DNA of 49,562 nt from an uncultured Monoglobus sp. (GTDB taxonomy: Bacteria; Bacillota; Clostridia; Monoglobales; Monoglobaceae), in NCBI GenBank assembly GCA_947630135.1, contig CANRGH010000017.1, forward strand, positions 1-49,562. The letters run 5' to 3'. This document shows positions 41,887 through 49,562 of the stretch, piece after piece (within the stretch, counting starts at the first letter, position 1; the number at the start of each line of letters is the position of its first letter). The notes beneath the pieces were generated by a model, which was not told the origin of the DNA, ran no database searches, and saw only the letters and a program-made list of their open reading frames with translations. The position numbers and the translations under genes are program-made.

Positions 41887-41921
41887 AAACGGCATATCGC
41901 TTGAATTGCGATATGCCGTTT
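41887..41921. terminator. Hairpin after rubredoxin
   Basis: 14-bp perfect stem with a 7-nt loop (41887-41900 with 41908-41921). The outer arms AAACGGCATA/TATGCCGTTT are shared with the terminator at 28344-28381. The T-tract is short. The 89 bp between rubredoxin and this hairpin shows nothing certain. Confidence 0.6.
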
Positions 41922-41953
41922 ACGTTATAAAAACCGACTTTTATGACAAAGTA

Positions 41954-41982
41954 TTGAAATGAATATAAAAAAATGCTAAACT
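41954..41982 (+). promoter_or_regulatory. Promoter for methyltransferase-STAS gene
   Basis: TTGAAA 41954-41959, 17-bp spacer, TAAACT 41977-41982, followed by AGGAGGAG and ATG 42031. Confidence 0.5.
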
Positions 41983-42030
41983 TATTCTGCACATATACTA
42001 AATCTCAAAAAATATCAGGAGGAGTTTATT

Positions 42031-43281
42031 ATGAACGAAAAGCAGAATTTGAGAGAAAGGACAAATCCGGTGTTCAACACAGCGAAGGCGACTGTCTTGA
42101 ACATCTGCCTTGCGGGCGACAGCGACGCGCGTCTGCTTACGGAAAAGCTCGGCATAGACGTCGGTTCCGTAATGGAAAGCGGCGACGACCAAAAAGCGGT
42201 GTTCGACACGGCTAACAGGGCTGTGATCGAAACGCGCTACCGAACCATGAATAATATTATAAAGGCTTCGGGGAAAAACACTGTTCTTGACATTCCGTGC
42301 GGCTATACTCCGCGCGCTCTCAATGAGATGTTTAAGGATACCCATTATATAGGCTGCGATCTTCCTGCGGTAATTGACGAGCTTGCTCCCATAATAGGCT
42401 ATATGCTCAAGGAGCGCGGAATAAAAAACAAGGAATACCGCAGCGTTGACGCTACAAACTATACGTCGCTCAGAAGCGCCCTCAATTCCGCCGAGGGTGA
42501 GATCTGCGTCACTACCGAAGGACTTATTATGTATTTAAACGATTCCGAGATTACGGAACTTTGTTCGAACATAAGGAACGTGTTAAAGGAATTCGGCGGC
42601 TGCTGGCTGACCTACGACCCCGAATCAAGCTCTCTGACGCTTTCGACAATGAAGGCGATTATCGGAGCCGACGCCATGAAAACGATGATGAGCTCATTAA
42701 AGGCGTTTTCAAACAAATCGGATATTGACATGGGAAAAAACATCATGAATGTCAGCGCGTTTGACTATCAAAACGGGGTCGAAAAACTGACGGACTTTTT
42801 AAATTCGGCGGGCTTTAAGGTTGAGCGCATACCCGTGGTTAAATATATGCCCGAACTTAACAGCACGAAAAACATGCCCGACGAAACAAAAGCGGCCCTC
42901 ACCGAGGCGATAAAGCCGTTCTGCGTGTGGAAAATGACGCTCGACGAGGATCATGAGAAACCGGAAGCGGACTTTGAGAGCAAAGGCTTTGGCGTAAACG
43001 CAAAATCGCGCGAGGGCGAAATGAAAATCACGCTGCGCGGCAGACTTGATTCCATAACCGCGCCGGAGTTTCTCTCGGTTTACGAAAAAGCCGCGGCGGA
43101 AGAAAAGCCCGGAAAAATCACCGTTGACGCGTCGGGACTTGAATATATTTCGTCCGCCGGACTGCGCGTTCTGCTTATCATGATCAAGCAGGTCGGTAAC
43201 GGTAATATGACCGTCACGGGGCAAAACGAAACGGTGCAGACAATTTTCGATCAAACAGGATTCGCCGACCTTATGTGCTGA
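42031..43281 (+). CDS. SAM-dependent methyltransferase fused to a STAS domain
   Basis: 416 residues in two parts. Residues about 10-310 form a class I methyltransferase resembling the LCMT/PPM1 O-methyltransferase group, with motif I VLDIPCGYTPRAL (about 84-97) and an acidic IGCDLPAVIDEL block. The post-I region CVTTEGLIMYL also fits. Residues about 325-416 form a STAS domain, as in anti-sigma factor antagonists: MKITLRGRLDSITAPEFL, then VDASGLEYISSAGLRVLLIM, where the serine of SSAG is the usual phosphorylation site. AGGAGG precedes the ATG. No kinase or phosphatase partner is adjacent. The STAS part may tie methylation to a partner-switching pathway; that is inference. Confidence 0.82.
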   Translation: MNEKQNLRERTNPVFNTAKATVLNICLAGDSDARLLTEKLGIDVGSVMESGDDQKAVFDTANRAVIETRYRTMNNIIKASGKNTVLDIPCGYTPRALNEMFKDTHYIGCDLPAVIDELAPIIGYMLKERGIKNKEYRSVDATNYTSLRSALNSAEGEICVTTEGLIMYLNDSEITELCSNIRNVLKEFGGCWLTYDPESSSLTLSTMKAIIGADAMKTMMSSLKAFSNKSDIDMGKNIMNVSAFDYQNGVEKLTDFLNSAGFKVERIPVVKYMPELNSTKNMPDETKAALTEAIKPFCVWKMTLDEDHEKPEADFESKGFGVNAKSREGEMKITLRGRLDSITAPEFLSVYEKAAAEEKPGKITVDASGLEYISSAGLRVLLIMIKQVGNGNMTVTGQNETVQTIFDQTGFADLMC

Positions 43282-43319
43282 TACGAATGACAGCGCACAA
43301 TAAACAGCGTCCCCGCCTC

Positions 43320-43625
43320 GCCTTGCGTATGCGGGGCCCGTTTTGCCTCGCCCCAAAATCCGTAGGGGCGGATATTATCCGCCCGCCTGCCTCGCCCTCC
43401 GGGGAGGGAGAGGTGGATTTCCGCCATAAGGCGGAAAGACGGAGAGGGAGGCGAACCAACGTGTGGGCTATTACTCCCTCTCAGTCAGCTTCGCTGACAG
43501 CATTAAGGAAGCTCTTGGTCAAAATTGCAAGCAATTTTGAAAGATAGCTCTGAACCCGCAAAAAGCTTGCTGATTATCCCCTCCTAAAGGAAGGGGAGCC
43601 TTTAGGGGCGGCGGGAAATTCCTAT
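43320..43625. repeat. Mosaic palindromic repeat block 4
   Basis: The 527-bp gap before the phosphoglucomutase gene begins with modules seen in islands 1-3: GGGGCGGATATTATCCGCCC near 43367; GGTGGATTTCCGCC with a GGCGGAAAGACGGAGAGGG block near 43412-43447; GCGAACCAACGTGTGG near 43451; and CTCCTAAAGGAAGGGGAGCC near 43581. It contains no credible gene. 43626-43711 shows nothing definite before the promoter. Confidence 0.75.
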
Positions 43626-43711
43626 CGGAGGCCCGATCAAGTTCGCCGAATTATATAATGCTTCCGAAATATTACACAAAAATCACAGACATTTTTTTAC
43701 ATTAAAAGCAG

Positions 43712-43740
43712 TTGAAATCCGCGGGCGATAGTAGTATAAT
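43712..43740 (+). promoter_or_regulatory. Promoter for phosphoglucomutase
   Basis: TTGAAA 43712-43717, 17-bp spacer, TATAAT 43735-43740. A second TATAAT near 43780 lacks a good -35. Confidence 0.7.
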
Positions 43741-43808
43741 TAATGTGTATTGAATAAATTCGGGAATAATTTATTAATTTTACTATAATTAAAACGGAGG
43801 TACATATT

Positions 43809-45530
43809 ATGGACTACTTAGCTGAATATGAGAGATGGCTCAAGGAGGCGGACGCGGAAACCGTCAAGGAGCTTGAGGCTATCCGCGGCGACGAGGAAGA
43901 GATCAAGGACCGGTTCTATAAGACGCTCGAGTTCGGAACCGCCGGTCTCAGAGGCGTTCTCGGCGCGGGCACGAACCGCATGAACGAATACGTTGTCGGC
44001 CAGGCGACGCAGGGCCTCGCCAACCAGCTTATCAAAACCAACGGCGCGGACGCCGATCTGAGCGTGGTCATCGCCTATGACAGCCGCCATAAGTCGGACG
44101 TTTTCTCAAAGGAAGCGGCGCAGATACTCGCGGCGAACGGCATTAAGACCTATCTTTTCGAGGAGCTCAAGCCTGTTCCCGAGCTTTCGTTCTCGGTCGG
44201 ATATTTAAAAACGACCGCGGGCATCGCCGTGACCGCCAGCCACAACCCGGCGAAATACAACGGCTATAAGGCCTACGGCGCTGACGGCGCGCAGCTCAAT
44301 CCGGAACTCGCGGCGATCGTGCTTGAGGAGATCGACAAGACCGACATCTTCACGGGCGTTAAGAAAATGGACTTTGACGAGGCGATCGAGAAGGGCCTTA
44401 TCGTTATGATCGGCGACGAGGTCGAGGAGGCATATCTTGACAAGGTTCAGGAGCAGTGCGTTAACCCCGAGCTCGCCAAGGAAAAGGGCGACACGCTCAA
44501 GTTTGTTTACACGCCGTTCCACGGCGCAGGCAACAAGCCTGTGAGAAAGATATTAAAGCGGATCGGCTTTAACAACGTTGTGGTCGTTAAAGAGCAGGAG
44601 CTGCCCGACGGCGACTTCCCGACCGTCGAGTTCCCGAACCCCGAGTATAAAGAGGGCTTCCACCTCGCGATCGGCTACGCCAAGGAATGCGGCGCTGACC
44701 TTATCGTGGGCACCGACCCCGACAGCGACCGCGTCGGAATTCTGGTCAAGAACGACAAGGGCGAGTACGTCAACTTTACGGGAAACCAGGTGGGCGCTCT
44801 GCTTTCGGAGTACATCCTCTCGGCGCTCAAGGAAAAGAACGCGGTTCCGAAGGACGGTTATATCGTTAAGACGATCGTTACGACCAACATCGTTAAGGCT
44901 ATCTGCGACGCTTACGGCATCGGCATGAAGGAAGTTCTGACCGGCTTTAAGTTCATCGGCGAGAAGATCAAAGAGTCGGAGGAGACCGGAGTCGGCACAT
45001 ATCTGTTCGGCTTTGAGGAGAGCTACGGCTACCTGAAGGGCACATACGCGCGCGACAAGGACGCGGTAGTCGCCACAATGCTTATCGCCGAGATGGCGCT
45101 CTATTACCAGGAAAAGGGAAGCTCGATCTTTGAGCAGATGGACAAAATCTATAAGAAGTACGGCTATTACAAAGAGCAGGTCGTTTCGGTGACTCTCGAG
45201 GGCATCGAGGGACTGGCGAAGATCAAGTCGACCATGGACAAGATCCGTTCGAACCCGCCCAAATCTGTCGCGGGCAAGAAGGTCATCGCGATCCGCGACT
45301 ATCTGACAAGCGAGCGCGTTGACCTCAAGACCGGCGAGAAGTCGGAGATCCTGCTGCCTCAATCAAACGTTATTTATCTTGAGCTTGAGGATCAGAACAA
45401 CTTTATCATCCGCCCCTCGGGCACGGAGCCCAAGATCAAGGTTTACTGCCTGATGAAGGGCGAGACCGAGGAAGAGGCGAACGAGTTGCTTGAGAAAGTC
45501 AAGGCGGACGTTGACGCGATCGTTAAATAA
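43809..45530 (+). CDS. pgcA: Alpha-phosphoglucomutase / phosphomannomutase family
   Basis: 573 residues, typical of the long PgcA-type phosphohexomutases of Bacillota. The phosphoserine is S144 in TASHNP; GTDPDSDRVG binds the metal; GFEESYGYLKGTYARDKD recognises the sugar; RPSGTEPKIKVY binds phosphate. It interconverts glucose-6-phosphate and glucose-1-phosphate, and so supplies rfbA and UDP-glucose synthesis for surface polymers. AAACGGAGG lies shortly before the ATG. It is a single-gene unit between a promoter and a strong terminator, with codon use typical of a highly expressed gene (many GAG, AAG, AAC codons). Confidence 0.96.
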   Translation: MDYLAEYERWLKEADAETVKELEAIRGDEEEIKDRFYKTLEFGTAGLRGVLGAGTNRMNEYVVGQATQGLANQLIKTNGADADLSVVIAYDSRHKSDVFSKEAAQILAANGIKTYLFEELKPVPELSFSVGYLKTTAGIAVTASHNPAKYNGYKAYGADGAQLNPELAAIVLEEIDKTDIFTGVKKMDFDEAIEKGLIVMIGDEVEEAYLDKVQEQCVNPELAKEKGDTLKFVYTPFHGAGNKPVRKILKRIGFNNVVVVKEQELPDGDFPTVEFPNPEYKEGFHLAIGYAKECGADLIVGTDPDSDRVGILVKNDKGEYVNFTGNQVGALLSEYILSALKEKNAVPKDGYIVKTIVTTNIVKAICDAYGIGMKEVLTGFKFIGEKIKESEETGVGTYLFGFEESYGYLKGTYARDKDAVVATMLIAEMALYYQEKGSSIFEQMDKIYKKYGYYKEQVVSVTLEGIEGLAKIKSTMDKIRSNPPKSVAGKKVIAIRDYLTSERVDLKTGEKSEILLPQSNVIYLELEDQNNFIIRPSGTEPKIKVYCLMKGETEEEANELLEKVKADVDAIVK

Positions 45531-45546
45531 TTTTTGAAAATATTTT

Positions 45547-45583
45547 AAAAAAGGGAATAAGCGGGAACTTATTTCCTTTTTTT
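45547..45583 (+). terminator. Terminator of phosphoglucomutase gene
   Basis: 15-bp stem (one G-T) with a 6-nt loop and a seven-base T-run. Confidence 0.9.
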
Positions 45584-45662
45584 GTCGTCAAATAATATAG
45601 AGACACGCGGACTTAGCCGCCTTCGGCGATCCGCAGGCCATAGTTATTTTAGGAGGATCATT

Positions 45663-47321
45663 ATGAAAAACCTAATTAAAAAACAAATTTTATGCTTCGC
45701 GGCGGCGGCCATGCTCGCGTTCTGCGGCTGCGGAGCGTCGGGAATGCCGCCCGCGCCGACCGAAATTGAGTATTATTACGACCCCGCCGCGCCTGTTGTT
45801 GAGTTCACCGCCAAAACCACGGACGGCGAGGGGAAACCCGAGTATTATTTGTTTGACGACAACCCCGAGCATCTGAACTCAAAATTTCTGGCCGACGGCG
45901 AAAACCCGTCAAGCATAGCGCATTTTGAAGACCTCACACCGGGGATATACACCGTGTTCAGCTATCACCACCGCGGCTATTCGGTGGATCTTCAGGCCGA
46001 TCTTTACTATGACGCGACGTTTTCCTCAAACGGTTACGGCGAGTTCAAGATCTTAAATCTCGGCCTTGATAAAAACTGGGACTGGAACCAAGCCTGGGCG
46101 GACTACAGCGGAACGGCAGTCTCGATGCCCGAATACCTGCGGACGTTCAACTGCGCCTGCGGCGGCGGATATTACCACGCCGACGGCTGTCCCGCAGTGA
46201 TCAGGGATCAGTTCAGAACTCCAAACACGGACAAATACGAATGTCTCGGCGCGGTTCAAAGCGCGGCGCAAGGCTCGCCGATTTATCTCAGCGAGATCGA
46301 TGGATATATATCGGAAAACGACACCAATCATTTCAGATACGGCGGCTGGAACGAGCCGATGTGGATGATGATGAAATTTGAGGTGTTGAGCGGAACGGTG
46401 AATTTTGACACCCTAGCCTATACTGACAAAGCCGCCGCGAAACAGAACTTTCCGACCCTGCTCAAGGGCGCGTTCGACAACGAGCCGCAATACAAGGGAG
46501 TCGCCGAAAACGCGCCGATCGTGACCGCCGCCTTCGATTGCGAGATCAGCGCCGCGACCCCGAGCGGGCCGCTGCCCGTGACGGTCAAAAACTCCCGCGC
46601 GCCCGAAGGAATAACGCTGCGCGACGGCATTTTCGCGACTAACGTCAACACCTGGCGCGAGCCGAACCCTATCGCAGCCGAAAGCGATCTGATGCGCCTC
46701 AAATATGTTGACGACACCAAAATGGACCTTTACGGTTCGGAGGTTCCTGACGGCTGGAAAAACAACTACTGGCTGTTTGACGCGTTCCACACCAAGCATT
46801 ACGGGAATTACGACGCCGAACAGAGCGAAAAAATCAGCGGCTACGGCGCGCCTGTTGCGGAAAAATTCCAACCGAACATTGACATAAAGGACATAGTCAA
46901 CCCAACGGGGACCGAGCTCTGCGACGACGACTTTTATAAGTACAACGCCTGCAATTTGGGCAACTTTGGCGTCACCGAGCGGTATGAGATCGGCCTTAAA
47001 AACTCGGACTCAAAGCCGCGGAAATTCAAATTTTACTTAAACTCGATCGCGGGGCAGGTCTACCGCTACAGCCTGACCGACGCGAAGAACGGCGAGACAG
47101 TGCAGAGCGACGGCGGAACATACATCATGAAAAAGTTTGACGACGACCCGAAAGAGGACCCAAACTCAACCTCCGACCCAAAGGAGCGCGTGAAGCCCGA
47201 CGAGTACAGCGACACTATAGAATTTGAGCTTAAGCCAGGGAAGAGTTACAACGCGGTTATCGAAATCACGACCCTGACCGGCTGCGTCGCGCCGATGCAC
47301 AACCAAATGAGCGTCCAATAA
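45663..47321 (+). CDS. Exported protein, probable lipoprotein, function unknown
   Basis: 552 residues. An N-terminal signal peptide ends in MLAFCGCGASG, a near-lipobox that suggests lipidation although the residue before the first cysteine is unusual (F). The rest is mostly beta-strand and acidic: a domain at about 30-160 with FEDLTPGIYTVFSYHHRG; a cysteine pair region FNCACGGGYYHADGCP (about 155-175); and a C-terminal domain (about 420-550) ending with a Ser/Pro/Asp-rich loop and a final beta block. No catalytic motif was recognised. ATG 45663 follows AGGAGGA; the frame extends 27 codons upstream. Own terminator follows. Confidence 0.75.
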   Translation: MKNLIKKQILCFAAAAMLAFCGCGASGMPPAPTEIEYYYDPAAPVVEFTAKTTDGEGKPEYYLFDDNPEHLNSKFLADGENPSSIAHFEDLTPGIYTVFSYHHRGYSVDLQADLYYDATFSSNGYGEFKILNLGLDKNWDWNQAWADYSGTAVSMPEYLRTFNCACGGGYYHADGCPAVIRDQFRTPNTDKYECLGAVQSAAQGSPIYLSEIDGYISENDTNHFRYGGWNEPMWMMMKFEVLSGTVNFDTLAYTDKAAAKQNFPTLLKGAFDNEPQYKGVAENAPIVTAAFDCEISAATPSGPLPVTVKNSRAPEGITLRDGIFATNVNTWREPNPIAAESDLMRLKYVDDTKMDLYGSEVPDGWKNNYWLFDAFHTKHYGNYDAEQSEKISGYGAPVAEKFQPNIDIKDIVNPTGTELCDDDFYKYNACNLGNFGVTERYEIGLKNSDSKPRKFKFYLNSIAGQVYRYSLTDAKNGETVQSDGGTYIMKKFDDDPKEDPNSTSDPKERVKPDEYSDTIEFELKPGKSYNAVIEITTLTGCVAPMHNQMSVQ

Positions 47322-47326
47322 AATAT

Positions 47327-47362
47327 CCCCTCGGCTTTTGAAAAGCCGAGGGGCCGTTTTTT
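47327..47362. terminator. Bidirectional terminator
   Basis: Nearly continuous inverted repeat CCCCTCGGCTTTT/AAAAGCCGAGGGG with a tight loop, then CCG and six T on the plus strand, between convergent genes. Confidence 0.85.
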
Positions 47363-48479
47363 AAAAAAGCGATTTGAAAAACTCGATCACGCGCTCGAGA
47401 AGGCCCGGCGTCTCTCCCGCCGCGTAGACCGTGCCGTCGGGGTTCAGAATATCGCCGCTCTTCGCGGCCACCGCGCACGGCTTGTCGGGGTCCAAGGCGT
47501 AAACCGCCTTGGTTTTTTCGCCGTTGTCTATTTTCAGCACCGTCGGCGGACACGCGTTTAAGAGCATCTGAACCGCCTTTTCGTCCGAGATCATTCCTTT
47601 CGAGGACTCAAAATTGAGTCCGTCATCCCAAGACAAATTATAATAGCACACCTTGCCGGTCGCGCTGTCAACGCTCACGTCAATGCGATTATAGAGGCTC
47701 ATGACTTCATAGCCGCTGTGAGCGCGCTGAAACGAGAACATAGGATCGGTCTCGCGCGCATCCTCCTTCACTTTGTCGCCGCTTTCGCAGCGGACGTACT
47801 CATCCGGAGCGTATTTTTGCGCGAACTCCTTCGCGGTCTCAAACGCCTTGTCCTTTGACACGATCGGCTGCGCGGAAGGATCGGAGATTTTGCCGCTTAA
47901 ATTTATGAGCTTCCCGGTCTCGGCGTCAAACGACAAAGACACGCTCCGCTGACCGTCGGCGCTTGCATACGTAAGCACGGCGAAGCATTCGTATCCGCTT
48001 TCGGGGATGTTCGCGTTATAAACGCAGCTCCCGAATATCAATCCGTTTTCGGCCGCGGAAATAATATCCTCCGCCGCCTCCGCGAGCTCGGCCGCGGACA
48101 TAACCTCGTCGCCGAATTTGGCTTCTTTTATCTCCTGCTCGGTGAACGTCGTCTGCACGGTCGGGTCGGCCGCATGGGTCTCGGCAACCGCGTCATGCCT
48201 TATGCTTATCGGCTTTTTAAGGCTCTCGGCCTGATTTTCGGTCAAGGTGTATTTTTCGCCCGTCTCGGCGTCGATCACCGTGTCGGACTCCTCGGGAACA
48301 TAAACCAAAATCGCGCTGCCGTCCTTTGAGGACTCGGGGACAACGTATTTGGCCGTCATTTTTAATATGTCTCCGTAAGCGTTCGCGGCTCTCTCCGCCG
48401 AAATATAATCGTCGGCGAATGCCGTGCCGCCCGAAGCGGCCAACAAAAGCGCCAATACCAAACACAAAACTTTTTTCAT
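47361..48479 (-). CDS. Exported YcdB/YcdC-like protein (PepSY-related)
   Basis: 372 residues. A signal peptide (1-22, ending AFA) is followed by two tandem repeats of a YcdB/YcdC-like module. The repeat units contain a calcium/peptidase-propeptide-like pattern: VSLSFDAETGKLINLSG then ISKDKAFETAKEFAQKY in the first, and VDSATGKVCYYNLSWDDGL then ISDEKAVQMLLN in the second. The C-terminal part may form a wall-proximal stalk. Such proteins are common exported proteins of Bacillota without a settled role. ATG 48479 follows GGGGTGA. It starts 12 bp after the Fic gene, so they probably share a transcript. Confidence 0.75.
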   Translation of the reverse strand: MKKVLCLVLALLLAASGGTAFADDYISAERAANAYGDILKMTAKYVVPESSKDGSAILVYVPEESDTVIDAETGEKYTLTENQAESLKKPISIRHDAVAETHAADPTVQTTFTEQEIKEAKFGDEVMSAAELAEAAEDIISAAENGLIFGSCVYNANIPESGYECFAVLTYASADGQRSVSLSFDAETGKLINLSGKISDPSAQPIVSKDKAFETAKEFAQKYAPDEYVRCESGDKVKEDARETDPMFSFQRAHSGYEVMSLYNRIDVSVDSATGKVCYYNLSWDDGLNFESSKGMISDEKAVQMLLNACPPTVLKIDNGEKTKAVYALDPDKPCAVAAKSGDILNPDGTVYAAGETPGLLERVIEFFKSLF

Positions 48480-48491
48480 CTCTATCACCCC

Positions 48492-49385
48492 TTAAATATA
48501 ACTAATTCTGAAATAATCAAGCCATGCCTTAAATCTGTCCTGCGCGGTAAGACAGGTATCAATGAGGTATCCGCGCTCCCGCGGCCATTGGTCAAGATCG
48601 CGGTAATAATAAAGCTTAAGACTTTCGTCAATTATAAACGGAACAATGTCGTTTTTCAGACACTCCTTAAGCATTATCAGCCTGCCGACTCTGCCGTTTC
48701 CGTCTTGAAACGGATGTATTTTTTCAAACCTCGCGTGAAAATCTATTATATCCTCTAACAAAACCTTTTCTTTTTTATTATACTCGCGAAGCAGCACGGA
48801 AATCTCACCGCTAACGCGCTCCGGTTCGGTTGTAGCTTTGCCGCCGACCTCGTTGGGAAGACCTTTGTATTCGCCCACATTGAACCAATCAAGCCTTGAA
48901 TCGCCGGTGCCGTTTTTCAGCGTTGCGTGAAGTAGCTTGATAAACTTTTCGCTCAAACAATTTTGGGCGTTGTCTATAACCGCGTCAATACATCTGAAAT
49001 GATTGATCGTCTCAAGAATATCATCAACATTGAGACTTCTTTCGTCGACTCCTATGGTGTTGGTCTCAAAAATATAACGTGTCTGCTCAAAGGTCAGACG
49101 GCTGCCCTCAATATGATTTGAATTATAAGTAAGCTCAGTCTGGAGCTTGTGATAAATCCCGCCCGGCAGCCCCGCGGCTTTCTCGGTGCGCAAAACATCA
49201 AGCAAGGTTTTGCTCTCGGGAAGACGGGCGTTTTTCCGCGTCGGCTTAGACGCGTCCTCTGGAATGCGCCATGCTTTGCCTTTTACAAACGCGCCGGCCA
49301 CGCGGCCCACTTTGCAATAGTTGCGCGCGCTGCGTTCGGACACTCCCCATTTTTCTGCGGCTTGAGATACGAAAATATAGTTCAT
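48492..49385 (-). CDS. Fic-domain protein with N-terminal helix-turn-helix-like region
   Basis: 297 residues. The Fic core motif HPFQDGNGRVGR (from H224) is complete and matches HxFx(D/E)GNGRxxR, so AMP transfer (AMPylation) to a target protein is expected. An (S/T)xxxE(G/N) inhibitory motif is present as SNHIEG (89-94), before the core, as in self-inhibited class II Fic proteins; no separate antitoxin gene is needed. Residues 1-45 (SQAAEKWGVSERSARNYCKV, then GKAWRIPEDA) look like an excisionase/MerR-like DNA-binding helix. ATG 49385 is 6 nt after GAGGGGTG; the frame runs 28 codons upstream across the promoter. Confidence 0.93.
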   Translation of the reverse strand: MNYIFVSQAAEKWGVSERSARNYCKVGRVAGAFVKGKAWRIPEDASKPTRKNARLPESKTLLDVLRTEKAAGLPGGIYHKLQTELTYNSNHIEGSRLTFEQTRYIFETNTIGVDERSLNVDDILETINHFRCIDAVIDNAQNCLSEKFIKLLHATLKNGTGDSRLDWFNVGEYKGLPNEVGGKATTEPERVSGEISVLLREYNKKEKVLLEDIIDFHARFEKIHPFQDGNGRVGRLIMLKECLKNDIVPFIIDESLKLYYYRDLDQWPRERGYLIDTCLTAQDRFKAWLDYFRISYI

Positions 49386-49407
49386 ATCAAGCACCCCTCT
49401 CGAAAAT

Positions 49408-49436
49408 ATTATATCACATATCGGCAAAAATATCAA
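49408..49436 (-). promoter_or_regulatory. Promoter for Fic gene
   Basis: Minus-strand TTGATA (49436-49431), 17-bp spacer, TATAAT (49413-49408), giving a short leader. The last 126 bases of the window beyond it show no feature. Confidence 0.8.
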
Positions 49437-49562
49437 GGGGTTCGGGCGTTTCCGAAACGCAAAACGCATGAAGATCTATCTCAAACAAAGCTCATACATT
49501 ATGTGGAATTAAAGCGCGAGCAGTTCTTTCAAAAATCGCGTTGGATTGCAGCACACGTAAAA

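Noticed and set aside
41671..41895. 74-codon minus-strand frame over rubredoxin
   Set aside because: Antisense to a textbook rubredoxin with its own consensus promoter; no ribosome site.

Overview
The window looks like a chromosomal segment of an anaerobic, gut-type Clostridia (Bacillota) genome, close to Oscillospirales/Ruminococcaceae in style. The reasons are AGGAGG-type ribosome binding sites, consensus sigma-A promoters, rubredoxin, ferredoxin-type aldo/keto reductases, an MMPL/GLUG surface unit, a WalJ-type hydrolase, an ECF sigma/anti-sigma pair, and GC-rich palindromic repeat islands between genes. No rRNA, tRNA, CRISPR array, transposase or phage gene was seen. The taxon is an inference.

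Layout. 1-1391 (+): the end of rfbA and a complete rfbB (dTDP-sugar synthesis). 1593-10415 (-): an eight-gene surface-polysaccharide operon. In transcription order it encodes a nucleotidyltransferase-fold protein, two GT4 glycosyltransferases, an EpsG-like polymerase, an MptE/DUF115-like putative transferase, a QueC-like PP-loop protein, a flippase and a CMP-sugar synthetase-like protein. Its distal 6.5 kb is much more AT-rich than its surroundings, with the transition inside the first glycosyltransferase gene. 10747-15920: a TM2/DUF2752 pair, a divergent orphan histidine kinase with a solute-binding lipoprotein, and an ECF sigma/anti-sigma pair. 16008-23025: an aldo/keto reductase, a 1,673-residue GH3 protein ending in a rhodanese domain, and a divergent AraC regulator that appears to lack a normal start codon. 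23068-29400: a deleted aldo/keto reductase pseudogene and three islands of mosaic palindromic repeats. These surround a secreted Ig-like protein with a small peptide gene, and a previously hidden short transcription unit with a 49-codon ORF containing nine consecutive G.

29437-35556 is mostly core: HdeD-like protein, zinc-ribbon protein, WalJ-type hydrolase, murA, amidase, phosphodiester glycosidase and TetR. 35769-41511 is a TetR-controlled MMPL transporter overlapping a large GLUG/coiled-coil surface protein. 41639-49385: rubredoxin, a methyltransferase-STAS fusion, a fourth repeat block, phosphoglucomutase, a lipoprotein of unknown role, a YcdB-like secreted protein and a Fic protein.

The strongest candidates for something undescribed are: (i) the CMP-sugar synthetase / MptE-like / QueC-like trio, which may make and modify an unusual acidic sugar; (ii) the TetR-MMPL-GLUG unit; (iii) the methyltransferase-STAS fusion; (iv) the GH3-rhodanese fusion; and (v) the small transcript at 28344-28660. 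All functional statements rest on motif recognition by eye. No database search was run.
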